A stretch of DNA of 64,000 nt from Tretioscincus oriximinensis (taxonomy: Eukaryota > Chordata > Lepidosauria > Squamata > Gymnophthalmidae), in assembly GCA_022410635.1 (NCBI GenBank), contig JAJVDF010000662.1, positions 534,538-598,537 on the forward strand, in the 5' to 3' direction. A program made the position numbers and the translations under genes. This document shows, piece after piece, positions 36,650 through 46,817 of the stretch; the stretch's first letter is position 1; the number at the start of each line of letters is the position of its first letter. The notes beneath the pieces are model-generated. The model did not search any database. It saw only the letters and a list, made by a program, of their open reading frames with translations, and had not been told where the DNA came from.

Positions 36650-37669
36650 TAGCATCAGATATGGCTGAAGCTGCTTGAAACTATGACGTGAACTACTAAG
36701 ATACATAACGGTTCCAAAAGATGGCTGTCAGTTGTGTCCCTCTGCCTAAGTAGCTCTACTTGGGTGTTCAGGTATATGAATATAGTGGTGATGGATGAAT
36801 GTTTTCTAGGTAATGGGACTGTAGAGGGAAAGTTAGTGTATTCATTTGCACCAAATGCCTTGACCGCTCAAAATTTCCTTTTATCCTGCCAACTAATCTC
36901 TTTTCTGAAATGGCTAGAGAAGAGAGAAAATGGGTTTGGATTTTGCACAAGAGAGCTTGCGAAATTCCAGGCCAACTGAGTTAAGTGGAAGGAATTTTGC
37001 CCACCCTCAGTTTGGAATGTACAATAGCCTGCCTAGATAAAACTGCAAAGTCTTCCAAACAGTAGTGGTTTAGAGCACACTTCTTGGTTTCCAAGAACTA
37101 TGTAATCCTACTGTGAAGGAATATGATAGAGTTAGACTTTTGTAGAGTTGAAAGAAACCATTAGGGTAATATAGTCTATTCCTTTGCAACAATCAGAAGT
37201 AAATTATTGTTCAAGGCTGTTCTTGTAACATTCAGATAGTTTCATCCATCAAATGTTAGTGCAACTACTGTACAGATTTACTGTCAGGAATTGCCCCCTT
37301 ATATTTGGATGAAACATAGGAACCTTTATTGATAGTTCTAGATGCCTGTGATTCTAGTGAACAATTCCTGACCATCTTTGCTATGGATTTATAAACCCCA
37401 CCCCTCAATAGTAATATCCTGTCTCTTCTCTAGACTGAATTTCATATTCCCTCAGCTTGTTCTTATATGACATACTGGGTTTCTGTATGTCACATACTGT
37501 ATTTGAATATAAGATTGAATATACCCATGCATGAAGTTTTACTAGGGTTGTTCGGAAATAAAACTTTTTTGGGAAATTAAAAATAATTGATGTAATTATG
37601 AAATATACAATTAGTTGATCAATTGAAAAATGGTTATTTTTGCAAGAACAAGTGTTAGGTTCGAATTGA
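36650..37669. other. Intergenic DNA, nothing recognised
   Basis: About 1 kb without a supportable gene or named repeat. Confidence 0.35.
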
Positions 37670-37990
37670 TAAATTTCTTTATGAACCGCTAATAAAAGCT
37701 GCTCGCTTATTAAGGATATACTCGTATGGTTGGAAAGACTCTTCCAAGTGGACTGTACACAACTGGCAGAAATACGTATTAGAAATAATGAAATTTGAAA
37801 TAATGGTGGAAGAAAGAAGAAGATACAACACTGAAATTATATCAACTTTGGAAAGTAAACATAAATGGTCAAAATTGGTGTGATACATTGAAGGAAGAGA
37901 TCACCGATCTACATGAAAATAATTTGCAAAAACATCTTTCCTTTAATGCACAAATGCTTATAATTTTTCTGTGGCCTTGGGGGGGGAGAG
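37670..37990 (+). mobile_element. L1 LINE, ORF2 C-terminal remnant
   Basis: One frame reads WKDSSKWTVHNWQKYVLE and then a Lys/Glu-rich tail. This matches in pattern the end of the L1 ORF2 remnant at 51370-52290 (WKDATQWNIKKWHHYIIE). It is a short 3' fragment. Confidence 0.6.
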
Positions 37991-38297
37991 TATGGGGTTG
38001 TCATTATTTCAGGTTTAAATGAAAATAGAATAATAATTATGTTATTATATCATTATGCGAAAACAATGAGAAACTATTTACAAAACAAATAAGTCTTACT
38101 AGGGTGCCGGATACCACACCCCAAATTAGATGAATACTGAGATCAATCCCAGCAAAACAGTTTACATCGCATTACTTTATACACACAGAGATTTGTTACT
38201 TGTTTTTGTACAAGTGTGGGTTACTAAAATGTTTGGTATGCCCCCAATATGAATGTTAACAGGCAATATTGAATACTAAGCACTGCATGTTTATTAT

Positions 38298-38595
38298 CAG
38301 ATAAGATGTTAAAGATTTATGTTTGATACAATAGGCTGGCCAGATAAGATGTTAAAGATTTATGTTTGATACAATAGGCTGGCCAGATTACCCCTTTTGG
38401 GGGCGGTAAAAACCCGGTTTTGCGGTGCCTCCCAGTTTTTTCTGAGGGGAAAAAATACTTTTTTAAAAAAATCTTTTTTTGAAAAAGACATTCCTCAGCA
38501 AAAACTGTAAGGCACTGCAAAGCCGGGTTTTTACCCCCCCCCCCCCAAAAAAAAAGGAGTCACCTGGACAGCCTATATTAAACATAAATCTTCAG
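38298..38595. repeat. Foldback element with a 43-bp tandem duplication
   Basis: Arms with AGATTTATGTTTGATA, ATAGGCTGGCCAGATTACC and GGTAAAAACCCGG on the left recur reversed on the right (CCGGGTTTTTACC, CCTGGACAGCCTATA, AACATAAATCTT). The left arm holds an exact 43-bp tandem duplication (38298-38340 and 38341-38383). The centre is poly-A/T, and a C14 then A-run lies at about 38534-38555. It ends exactly where the CR1 copy begins. Confidence 0.7.
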
Positions 38596-41085
38596 ATGGG
38601 TGACCAGAATTGAACACAGTATTCCAAAAGTTGCCTCCCCACAGATTTATAAAGAGGCAAAACAACATTTGCTGACTTGTTTTTGATTCCTTTCCTAATT
38701 ATTCCCAACATGGAATTTGCNTTTTTTGCTGCTGCTGCACACTGGGTTGACATTTTCATCGAATTGTCCACCAACACCCCAAGATCCTTTTCTTGCTCGG
38801 TCACAGAAATCTTGGTTCCCATCAGGTGGTAGGAGTATTTTGGGTTCTTTGCCCCAATATGCATGACCTTGCACTTGCTTAAACTGAAGTGCATTTGCCA
38901 CTTTGATGACCACTCACCCAATTTCAGTAGATCACTCTGGAGTGCCTTACAATAATTTTCAGGTTTCACTACCCTTAACAGTTTAGTGTCATCAGCAAAC
39001 TTGGCTACTTCACTATTTACCTCAGCATCTAGATCGTTTATTACCCCACTTCTTACCTCTTTCCACTCAGAGAACTGTCCATTTATTACTACTCTCTGTT
39101 TTCTATTTTTTAGCCAGTTTCCAATCCAGGACAAAGTCTGTTCTCTTATACCACGAGTGTGGAGCTTTTTTAGGAACCTTTGATGAGGGACTTTATCAAA
39201 TCTAAAAATCTAGATAGACAGTATCAGCTGGCTCCCCTTTATCTACATGTTTGTTAACACTCTCAAAGAATTCTAGCAAGTTAGTAAGGCATGATTTACT
39301 TTTGTAGAAGACATGCTGAGCTTCATTCATTTTGTCCTTAATTATGGTTTCCATCACTTTACCTGGAACTGATGTTAAACTGATGGGTCTATAATTTCCG
39401 GGATCACCCNGGGATCCTTTTTTGTAGATTGATGTTACATTAGCTACCCTCCAATCTACTTGTACTGTGCCTGATCTTAAGGAAAGATTAAATATTTTGG
39501 TTAGAAGTTCAGCAATTTCACATTTGAGTTTTTTAAGAATTCTTGGGTGAATGCCGTCTGGCCCTGGGTATTTATTATTTATTTATTTATTTGTATTTAT
39601 ATCCCGCTCTATACCCGAAGGTCTCAGGGCGGCCTACCATAGGGTGGCGCACATAGCTTTTGTTGCTTTCTCCACAACAGACACCATGTGGAGTAGGTGG
39701 GGCTGAGAGAGTTCAATGAACTGTGACTGGCCCAAGGTCACCCTGCTGGCTTCATGGAGGAGTGGGGAATCGAACCAGGAGACTACCAGATAAGAATCCC
39801 ACACTCTAATTCCTCTGGTGTTCTTCCTGAGAAGACTAAATCTGTTGTAGTCTTCAGTGAAAACTGAAGCAAAAATTCATTTAACCTCTCCTTTTTAAAT
39901 GAGTTTCTCTTCATTCTAATAACTTCCCTTACTGTAGAGATAAGCCATATGGGTGTCTTCTTGGACTTGGCAGAACCCTTTCTTCTCTTGGGAATGCATT
40001 TTATTTGAGCTTCCAATATTGTATTTGAAAACAATTTCCATGCTTTTTGAAGGGACTGGACTTTTTTCACTTTACCTTTTAATTTTCTTTTTACCATTTT
40101 CCTCTTTTTTAAAAAAAATTCCTTTGTGAAAGTTGAAGGTTTCTGTGTTAGAACTGCTTGACAATTTTCTATCCACGTTCAAGTTGAAAGTTATTGTATT
40201 GTGGTCACTGTTTTCTATGGGATCAGTTACAGTTACATCTTGTATTTGGTCCTGTTCATTACTTAGGACTAAAGCCAGGATTCCCTCGCCTCTGGTTGGT
40301 TCTAAAACTACCTGCTCTACGAAGCAATCAGTTAGCATGTCTAAGAATTTTATTTCTTTTTCATGAGTTGAACAAGAGTTTGCCCAATCAATGTGTGGAT
40401 AGTTGAAGTCTCCCATTATTACTACTCTTCCCTTTTTGGAAGCTTCAATGACCTCAAGTTCCAAATGAGTATCGCTTTCATGTGTTTGGTTAGGAGGCCA
40501 GTAGCATGCTCCCAATATTTGAATTGTTTTCTGACCTGATAATGTTATCCATGGTGCTTCTGTGGATGGATCTGTTTTACTTGGAAATTCCAGTTCGTAG
40601 GATTCAATCTCTTCTTTAACATACAAGGCAACATCACCATCAGTTCTTCCTTTCCTATCTTTTCTGTATAGTTTGTAACCTGGGATTACTGTATCTCATT
40701 GATTTTCTTCTGTCCACCAGGTTTCAATTATGCCAATAATATTGACATTATCGTTGTTCACTAAGCATTCCAACTCCCCTATTTTTGCTTGGAGGCTTCT
40801 AGCATTTGCATACAGACATTTATATGTCCTTCTCCAGTGCAAGTTTGGCCCCGTATATTTGTGAGAAGCCACAGTTTGCCCATCACAGCTTTTTACTTGA
40901 ATACTACATCCGGGTTCCCCCTTCGATACTATATTATCTGCATAATTCTGTTCCTCAGCAATTGCATTTACCTTTACACTATCTTGAACTATATTCTTCA
41001 TCTCTTTCTTATGCTGCAGTCCTTTTTCAGCTGGTTTAGAAAGTAAACATTCCATTCTCCATCCTTCCTTCTTCACCTTATGAAG
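38596..41085 (-). mobile_element. CR1-type LINE, endonuclease and RT regions
   Basis: A broken reverse-oriented CR1 covering most of ORF2. From right to left: endonuclease start (CLYANARSLQAKIGELE and GIIETWW), endonuclease core with GDFNYPHIDW and ENSDHNTITF, then reverse transcriptase with VINGQFSEWKEVRSGV, the intact catalytic KFADDTKL box, SKCKVMHIGAKNP and [14 protein letters not shown] (39562-39800) is inserted near the RT start and about 90 bases there are missing. Frameshifts separate the domains. Both element ends are lost. Confidence 0.93.
39562..39800 (-). mobile_element. Sauria-type SINE with L2-like tail, inside CR1
   Basis: Reverse orientation. The tail is (TTTA)n and TATATCCCGCTCTATACCC, with GAAGGTCTCAGGGCGGCC. 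The body is CTGGCCCAAGGTCACCC, and the tRNA part is AGTGGGGAATCGAACC (B box GGTTCGATTCC when reversed). The CCAAGGTCACCC...GGAATCGAACC phrase is the common squamate Sauria-SINE body, and the tail resembles the L2 tails at 12600 and 42770. It interrupts the CR1 copy, so it is younger than it. Confidence 0.85.
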
Positions 41086-41970
41086 TAGATTAAGTTAGGC
41101 TGGGAAGTAGCAAATGGACCAAACTCACCCAGTAAGGTTGGGAGTCGTACATACAATTTTTAAACTAACTTGAAGAACTGGACTAAACCACAGAAAATTT
41201 AGCTGTTTTCTGGTTTTCAGTCCAGACTGAAGATCATTTAAATGGATCTGTGTGATTGCAGTACTTCACCAGGATTGTATATATTGCCCAAATTCCATTT
41301 TTTTAATATGTATTCAGTATGTTTTGGAATTGATCTTGAATCTACATACTTATAGATGTTGTGGTTTGGTTATATATTGGTGTTTAAAATTAAATTTACA
41401 CTAATTCTTGTATTGTTTTTCCAAAATTTAGAACTTCCCGTAGTACCATTTATCCCAACTTTATTACATCCACACCATCATACCCACCATACGATGGTCC
41501 ATATTAGTATGTGTAATGCTCTAAAAAACAAATCAAATAAAAAAACTTAGAAAGCTAATCTGAAAAAGTGAAGATTTTGTTTTAAAACATCAAGGTGTTT
41601 TTAATGTCTTTATCATTGTTGTAAATGTGTTAATTGTTGTATGGGGATGCCCATAGCTTAGTGAGTTTAAACTGAGTTTAAAGTAGAGGATCATAGCTAC
41701 AATGCAGTTTCTCCTTGGCAGAAGATAATGACAAACCATTTGTGGATTGTCCAAGAATATTTATGGATGTGTCCTTCTAGTCACCGGGGGGATATTTTTA
41801 ACTTACTGATACTTAATCACAACAAAATTTGTACACCAAGTTGGCTCTGACTCCTGGTTCATCAATCAAGAATGCTTGCTAGAGCCTTCAGTTGGAATCT
41901 ATACCACAAAATTAAAGCCTCTTTCTAACAATAGTAGCTGGCAAATGCTGGAGGTACTTGGTATTCTCAT
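41086..41970. other. Intergenic DNA, nothing recognised
   Basis: AT-rich, with no exon or dated repeat. Confidence 0.35.
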
Positions 41971-42320
41971 ATGCAACATAACAACATAAGAGGAGCCCTG
42001 CTGAAACAGGCCAGAGCCCATCTAGTCCAGTGTTCTGTCTCACATAGTGGCCCACAGGAACAGAAGAAATATGCACCTTGTTTTAGACACCCTGCAAATG
42101 GCATTTCAGGAATACTGCCTGTTGCTCTATCTCGGAGGCAGTATCAAGACATGCATCCTAGTTGTTATTTATACCTTTGGTGTCCATGAACTTGTCTAAT
42201 CCTCTCTTAAAGCTATCCAGGCTTCTAGCTACCACCACCTCTTCTGGAAGAAAATTCCAAAGGCTGATAAACCTCTGGTTGAAAAAATATTTTCCCTTTT
42301 GCAATTTTTTGCCACTTGCA
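41971..42320 (-). mobile_element. CR1 3' end, reverse
   Basis: Reversed CR1 3' UTR: AACATAAGAGGAGCCCTG, CCATCTAGTCCAGTGTTCTG, TTGTCTAATCCTCTCTTAAA and TTCTGGAAGAAAATTCC. The next stretch (42330-42445) is the same end in the opposite direction. Confidence 0.8.
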
Positions 42321-42329
42321 GGGTGTTGC

Positions 42330-42445
42330 CTTCTTCAGTTACAGACTTCCCAGGAGCAATTGGGTGGGCCACTGTGAGAGACAGAATGCTGGACTAGACG
42401 GGCTGCAGTCCAATTCAGCACAGCTTCTGTTATGTTCAAATGTTC
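42330..42445 (+). mobile_element. CR1 3' end, forward
   Basis: GGGTGGGCCACTGTGAGAGA, CAGAATGCTGGACTAGACGG and a final GTTCTTAT. Together with 41971-42320 it makes an inverted pair of CR1 ends, either two insertions or one inverted insertion. Confidence 0.75.
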
Positions 42446-42524
42446 TTATATGGGTTTCCACTGATATGGTTTCAAATAAACATGACAAACTAGGCATCCA
42501 CCAGTATCTTCTGGCCCTTCTGGT

Positions 42525-42830
42525 TGTACCACCCCTTTCAACAGCCAGTGGAGTGGGAACCTGGGGTAGGGCCTTCTCGGTGGTTGCCCCTCGTCTTTGG
42601 AATAGTCTCCCCCTCGAGGTGCGTCTGTCATCATCGTTGTATTCTTTTAGAAGGTCCTTGAAGACGCACCTGTTTTACCTGGCCTTTGGCTGAAGAAATG
42701 TCAATCTTTATCCCTACTTTTCAATATTGTTTTATACTGTTTTAATTTTGTAGTGATGTTTTACTGTTTTGGCCGTCCTGAGACCTTCGGGTATGGGGTA
42801 GGGTATAAGTATAAATAAATAAATATTTCA
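42525..42830 (+). mobile_element. L2 LINE 3' end
   Basis: Encodes GTWGRAFSVVAPRLWNSLP and LKTHLFYLAFG, the last residues of L2 ORF2. The tail has GGCCGTCCTGAGACC, GGGTATAAGTATAAA and (TAAA)n. Confidence 0.88.
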
Positions 42831-43349
42831 GGCTACCAGTTCATTATTGCCAAGACTTAGATTGAAGCCACTGGGAATGACTGGACATAAGGGCAAAATG
42901 AGCCCTTATCCACATCCAGTATGTTAAATCTTGTTATTCTCTAAAGTGCTACGAGATCCTCTTGATAGGTTTTCTGGACCCGGACTAATGCATCTAATTC
43001 TTTGAATGTTTCCTCTTCATACATACTTCGGTTCAGTGTTAACACATGTGTGCATGGGGACCCGAACTATTAGCTTTGATTAAACTGACCCTCAGGACGT
43101 AATAATAAATTTAAGGAATGACGTTGCTTTCCTCCAAGGGTGGGTGGGAAGTGGTACCGCATTTTCCTTTAAACATTCATGTATATTTTATATATTTGTA
43201 TGAAATAATGTATGGTACTATTTACATATATCAATGTTTATATATATTTTTTATTTTTATTATCCAGTGAAGTAACTGTGCCATTATTTTTGTTATGATG
43301 TATATACATTTGGAAAATCTAATAAAAACTATTAAAAAAAACACCACAT
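42831..43349. other. Intergenic DNA; possible LINE tail
   Basis: AT-rich; AATCTAATAAAAACTATT and a poly-A run near 43318-43343 could be an L1-type 3' end. At 42937-42990 a decayed Penelope-like end may remain (TCTCTAAAGTGCTACG). Confidence 0.3.
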
Positions 43350-43690
43350 GTGTTCATAACCTATTACATCTAATGGAGTTGACTGTCATGTGATTCTGAG
43401 CAGAATGATAGCTTCCATAGTGCCTGGCCTGCTTGATATTACATTGCCACATCCTTTTAGCTACCTTGGCCTCCACGTATCTATCCCAGTGGGCAGTAAT
43501 CTCCATATGTTTGGCCTCTAAGTCAGAAAACCGGTCTTCTGTGGCTGGGTAATGGATGCTGAAGGTCTCAGCCAAAATGGCAAAGAGCCTAGCAGAACAA
43601 ATTTAGATTATCCTCCATCCTGCCCAGGTCTTGAGAGAATAAGTTCTGGGTCTTCAGCTGTTGCAAGTATACCATATTTGTTCAGAGAAT
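43350..43690 (-). pseudogene. Coding-like remnant of unknown origin
   Basis: On the minus strand, two open stretches joined by one apparent frameshift near 43590 read like real protein: VYLQQLKTQNLFSQDLGRME, then LFAILAETFSIHYPATED, RFSDLEAKHMEITAHWDRYV and EAKVAKRMWQC. Composition is balanced and helical-looking rather than AT-driven. I do not recognise the family. It could be a processed pseudogene or part of a retroelement. No splice sites, poly-A tail or start codon are evident. Confidence 0.3.
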
Positions 43691-44144
43691 TTTTTCATAA
43701 ACTTGTTATTTCTTCTTACCAGTAAAAAAATCTGACTCAATTTTTTTTTTAAGAGTAAAATGTGTGGAGTGGCATTGGAATGGCAGCAAGTGTACAGCTG
43801 GTGCCAACAACCTCACACCTTATTGGGTAACACCATCTGGAAGAACCACTGGGGAAAGATTGATGGTATATACAGTTTTAATGGTGTTGACGGGGAGATA
43901 TGTCATGAGTACCTGACATGTGTATATATGTTAACAATGTATGTGTACATAGTTTATTGTGAAATGGCTGTTTGGTGCTCCGATGTTTGCCTGACTGGAT
44001 TTTGGAGGGAAATCTCAATGTTTAAATATGCACCAATGATTGTGCTTGGTTTTGGGTGGGAAGTTTGGTCTGCAGCGATTGGTCAGGATACAGTATAGAT
44101 AGTCCTGTTTCAGTGGACAATTTTTGCAGACCAGACTCGAGTCT
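43691..44144. other. Intergenic DNA, nothing recognised
   Basis: A 112-codon open frame (43760-44098) has no recognisable motif and is not called a gene. Confidence 0.35.
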
Positions 44145-44427
44145 TTAAGAGCTGACAGCTTGGATAGTTTCAAGACAGGACTAGACAGGTTTATGGACAC
44201 CAAGGGTATAAATGGATACTAGGATGGATGTCTGGATGTTGCCTCCGGGATGGAGCAATAGGCAGGACTCCTGAAATTCCATTTGCAGGGAGTCACGAAC
44301 AGGAGCATATTTTGCTTTCCTCTGTTCGGACTGCCCAGGTGCATCTGGTGGGTCTCTGTGTGACACAGAATGCTGGACTTGATGGGCTGTGGCCTGATCC
44401 AGTATGGCTCTTCTTATGTTCTTATGA
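44145..44427 (+). mobile_element. CR1 3' end (TTATGTTCTTATG type)
   Basis: Encodes the end of ORF2 (SLDSFKTGLDRFMD-like) and then the 3' UTR: GATGGATGTCTGGATGTTGC, GGAGCAATAGGCAGGACTCC, GGTGCATCTGGTGGGTC and CTTCTTATGTTCTTATG. It is nearly the same as the ends at 18725 and 59870. Confidence 0.9.
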
Positions 44428-44879
44428 AATAAATTCCCTGGAGCTTGAAAATCACTTTTCTGAGACTTTCTTCAGTATCAAGTGTCTCACAAGCTCAAGT
44501 CACAAAGATGACTTGAGTTGCCAAATGGGTTCATTGGCTGACCCTGACCCCACTGAGGGACAAAGCCAAGGGAAGAAGGGGAGACCCGGTATGATAAGAA
44601 GGAATACAAATATAGGCACCTGTGTTGGTATTGATGCTGCAGGCAGATTTTTTAGTATATAGATTCTATGCTACAAAGCATTTCCCAGATAATACAGCTG
44701 GGGTAGGAGATAAAAAAAAATCACTTGTTGAAAACCTGCTCTTTCTGCCTCCTCTCTGCTCTCCGCTTTCCATTTTTCACACCTTCCAAAATGGAACCTG
44801 GAGTCTTATTCTGGAAGCCATCAAGCCCCTAATTATTGTTTGAAAGCCCCAGGAGATCCAGGTTGCAACAATTGCCAAA

Positions 44880-44889
44880 GTGACGTCAC
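44880..44889. promoter_or_regulatory. Perfect CRE palindrome upstream of KALRN
   Basis: GTGACGTCAC contains the full consensus TGACGTCA (44881-44888), bound by CREB/ATF factors. It lies about 970 bases before the KALRN start codon and just left of the assembly gap, at the edge of the CpG island. A site this exact by a promoter is suggestive, but no function is shown by sequence alone. Confidence 0.6.
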
Positions 44890-44921
44890 AGAGTCATTTT
44901 CCCCATCCATCACAGGAGACA

Positions 44922-45109
44922 NNNNNNNNNNNNNNNNNNNNNNNNNNNNNNNNNNNNNNNNNNNNNNNNNNNNNNNNNNNNNNNNNNNNNNNNNNNNNNN
45001 NNNNNNNNNNNNNNNNNNNNNNNNNNNNNNNNNNNNNNNNNNNNNNNNNNNNNNNNNNNNNNNNNNNNNNNNNNNNNNNNNNNNNNNNNNNNNNNNNNNN
45101 NNNNNNNNN
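44922..45109. other. Assembly gap (188 Ns)
   Basis: The only long run of Ns, located inside the KALRN promoter region where GC content rises sharply. Promoter elements and part of the 5' UTR may be missing here. Confidence 0.99.
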
Positions 45110-45566
45110 CCCCTGCGCACCCGCCGCTCACTCGGCGCCAGCGCTTGCTAGTGGCCACCATAGGGGGGCGTTGGGGTCTCTCCGGGAAAACGGAGCCGTC
45201 ATCTACACCCACCCGGCCCGAGGGCGGTTTCCCCCTTTTTCTGTTTTGCAGGCGGGGTCGGGAGAGAGAATCACGTGGGGATCAAACCAGGAAAAGGGTC
45301 GCATTTGTGCCGGCAAACGCGGGTGGGTGTTTGCAGCAGGCAGGCAGGCAGGCAGGCGGGTGGGCGGGGGGCTGGGGCGGGGGGGCTGTTGAATCCGAAA
45401 GCAGCAGCAGCCTGAACAATAGAGAGCGGCGGCGAGGAGGAGGAGGAGGAGGGTCCGGGGGCGGCGGGGGCGGCTACCGCTTGCAGCGCGGCTCGCCTCC
45501 TTGCGTGTTTGGGTCCCCACTCCCACGCGCACGCACCCGCGGGCAGACAGGCGGCCACCGGGGACC

Positions 45567-45611
45567 ATGAAGCTCTCCGCAGACGCCCTGGCAGGGACGG
45601 GGGGCGCCTAA
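45567..45611 (+). promoter_or_regulatory. Upstream ORF of 14 codons before KALRN
   Basis: GGGACCATGA gives a favourable start context (A at -3). The frame MKLSADALAGTGGA ends at TAA, 247 bases before the KALRN ATG. If transcription begins upstream of it, this uORF would be expected to reduce translation of the main frame. It is not in frame with, and does not overlap, the KALRN start. Confidence 0.5.
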
Positions 45612-45858
45612 GCTGCCTGCTCCCTGGCGGCTCCTCCACCCTCCCCGGCCCTCCCCTCCTCCACCCTCCCCTCCCCTCCCTCCGCCACACGCCCTCCGCG
45701 AGGCGCGCGCCTGGCTGCCTCTCTCCGTCTCCCCTCCGCCCCCTCGGCTCCCCCGGCAGCCCGCGGGATCGTAGCGCCCAGACGCCTCAGACGCCTCTGC
45801 CGCCGCCCGTCCGGAGCCGCCGCCGCCGCCGCCTCTTTCGGCCCCAGCCCGCGCCACG

Positions 45859-45934
45859 ATGCTGAACCCGGCCGAGGGAGCCGCGGAGGAAGGGGCCGTG
45901 CCGGATTCCGAGGTGGACGCCTTCTTCCGAACAG
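45859..45934 (+). CDS. KALRN: Kalirin (KALRN), Trio-like first coding exon
   Basis: Encodes MLNPAEGAAEEGAVPDSE and then VDAFFRT, with one base (G) of the next codon before the donor GTAAAG at 45935. Kalirin is a multidomain Rho guanine-nucleotide exchange factor (Sec14, spectrin repeats, DH-PH modules) acting in neurite and dendritic-spine growth. This exon supplies only the acidic N-terminus in front of the Sec14 domain. The ending resembles the same place in the paralogue TRIO (IAAFFRSG), and phase 1 fits kalirin exon 2, which starts within a Gly codon before SFRNDG. The start is well supported: A at -3 in GCCACGATGC, an in-frame TAG at 45772-45774, and no other ATG in between. ROPN1 lies about 43 kb to the left in divergent orientation, the mammalian arrangement. 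The other known N-terminus (MTDRFWDQW) was not found. Exon 2 lies beyond the window. Confidence 0.85.
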
Positions 45935-46216
45935 GTAAAGGCCGGAGGGGCGGCGGCTGAGCGGGGCTACCGGGGGGAAGTGGTGGTGGCGGCGCGCTGG
46001 GGCGGCCGGGGGGACGCGCGCGCGTGTGTGTGTGGTGGGGGTCTGGCGGAGGCGCCCCTTTGTTTTGGATCAGGGAGAGGCTTTTTATCCTCCCCCGTGG
46101 GATAGGGCCCCCCAGGGGTGTTTCTGGGGCTCTTCTGCCTGCATTGTTTCCCCTTGCCTCCTTCTACGGGGGGGCGGACGCTTTCTGGGGGCGAAACGGG
46201 GAGGTCGTCAGTCAAG

Positions 46217-46343
46217 CCCCATCCACACATCGCTTTGATCCCACAGTATCCCACCATAAAGCATTGGGAGGACTGGTTTATTCCAGAACATCCATGCTTT
46301 GTTGTGGAATATGGTGGAATAAACAAGTGATGTGTGGAGGGGG
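46217..46343. mobile_element. MITE, palindromic, in KALRN intron 1
   Basis: The left arm CCCCATCCACACATCGCTTT and right arm AAGTGATGTGTGGAGGGGG are inverted repeats that extend inward (CCCACCATAAAGCAT against ATGCTTTGTTGTGG). The centre TTTATTCCAGAACATCCATG is the reverse of the same phrase in the copy at 46818-46945. Confidence 0.7.
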
Positions 46344-46817
46344 CGTCCGTGTCTGTGGAGTGCAGGGGGGGGGGCGTCGTCCTCCGCGGCTTTGATTTGT
46401 TTTCTCAGGTCTGGATTACAACCCGTGTGTGTGTCTCGTGTGTGTGTGTGAGGGGGGGGGGGCGGCGGCGAGGAACAAACTGTTGGTTGTCACTCAGGCG
46501 CTCGGGCGCGCCTTGCTGTGGGCTTGGGGATGTGCTGGCGCCCAAGCCACACGGCTGACGATGGCGCCTTTTTTGATCCTGATTCCCAGGGCGATGGTGC
46601 CTGTGGTGGTTGGTTGTTGCGTTGCTGCTGCCGCTGCTGCTTCAAACCCGCTCCTGCGTCTCGCCACTCGCGATCTTGCATCACTTTTGGGGGGAGCCAT
46701 TACGCCTCTTTCTAACGCTCCCATCGCTCCCATCTCGCCTGCTTTGCGCACCCGCCTCCTTGGAACAAGGCTGCAGCTTTCTTAACCTACAAGGCTACAA
46801 AAGGAAGGAAGCTCTGA

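Larger units (their letters stand above)
45110..46020 (+). promoter_or_regulatory. KALRN: KALRN CpG island and 5' UTR
   Basis: Strongly GC- and CpG-rich in contrast to the AT-rich surroundings. Visible sites include a CACGTG E-box (45272-45277) and GC boxes GGGCGG at 45362-45367 and 45375-45380, next to a (CAGG)n run (about 45337-45356). A (GAG)n run lies at about 45433-45450 and (GCC)n at about 45815-45832. There is no TATA box, as usual for such promoters. The transcription start is not determinable; much of this is probably 5' UTR of the exon ending at 45934. Confidence 0.75.

Noticed and set aside
45150..45172. CTCF site (ACCATAGGGGGGCG)
   Set aside because: Resembles part of the consensus but fails at several core positions.
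44840..45392. Open frames across the N gap
   Set aside because: They consist mainly of unknown residues.
45145..45865. Several long open frames in the CpG island
   Set aside because: GC-rich DNA is poor in stop codons; the frames overlap on both strands with low-complexity Gly/Pro/Arg content.
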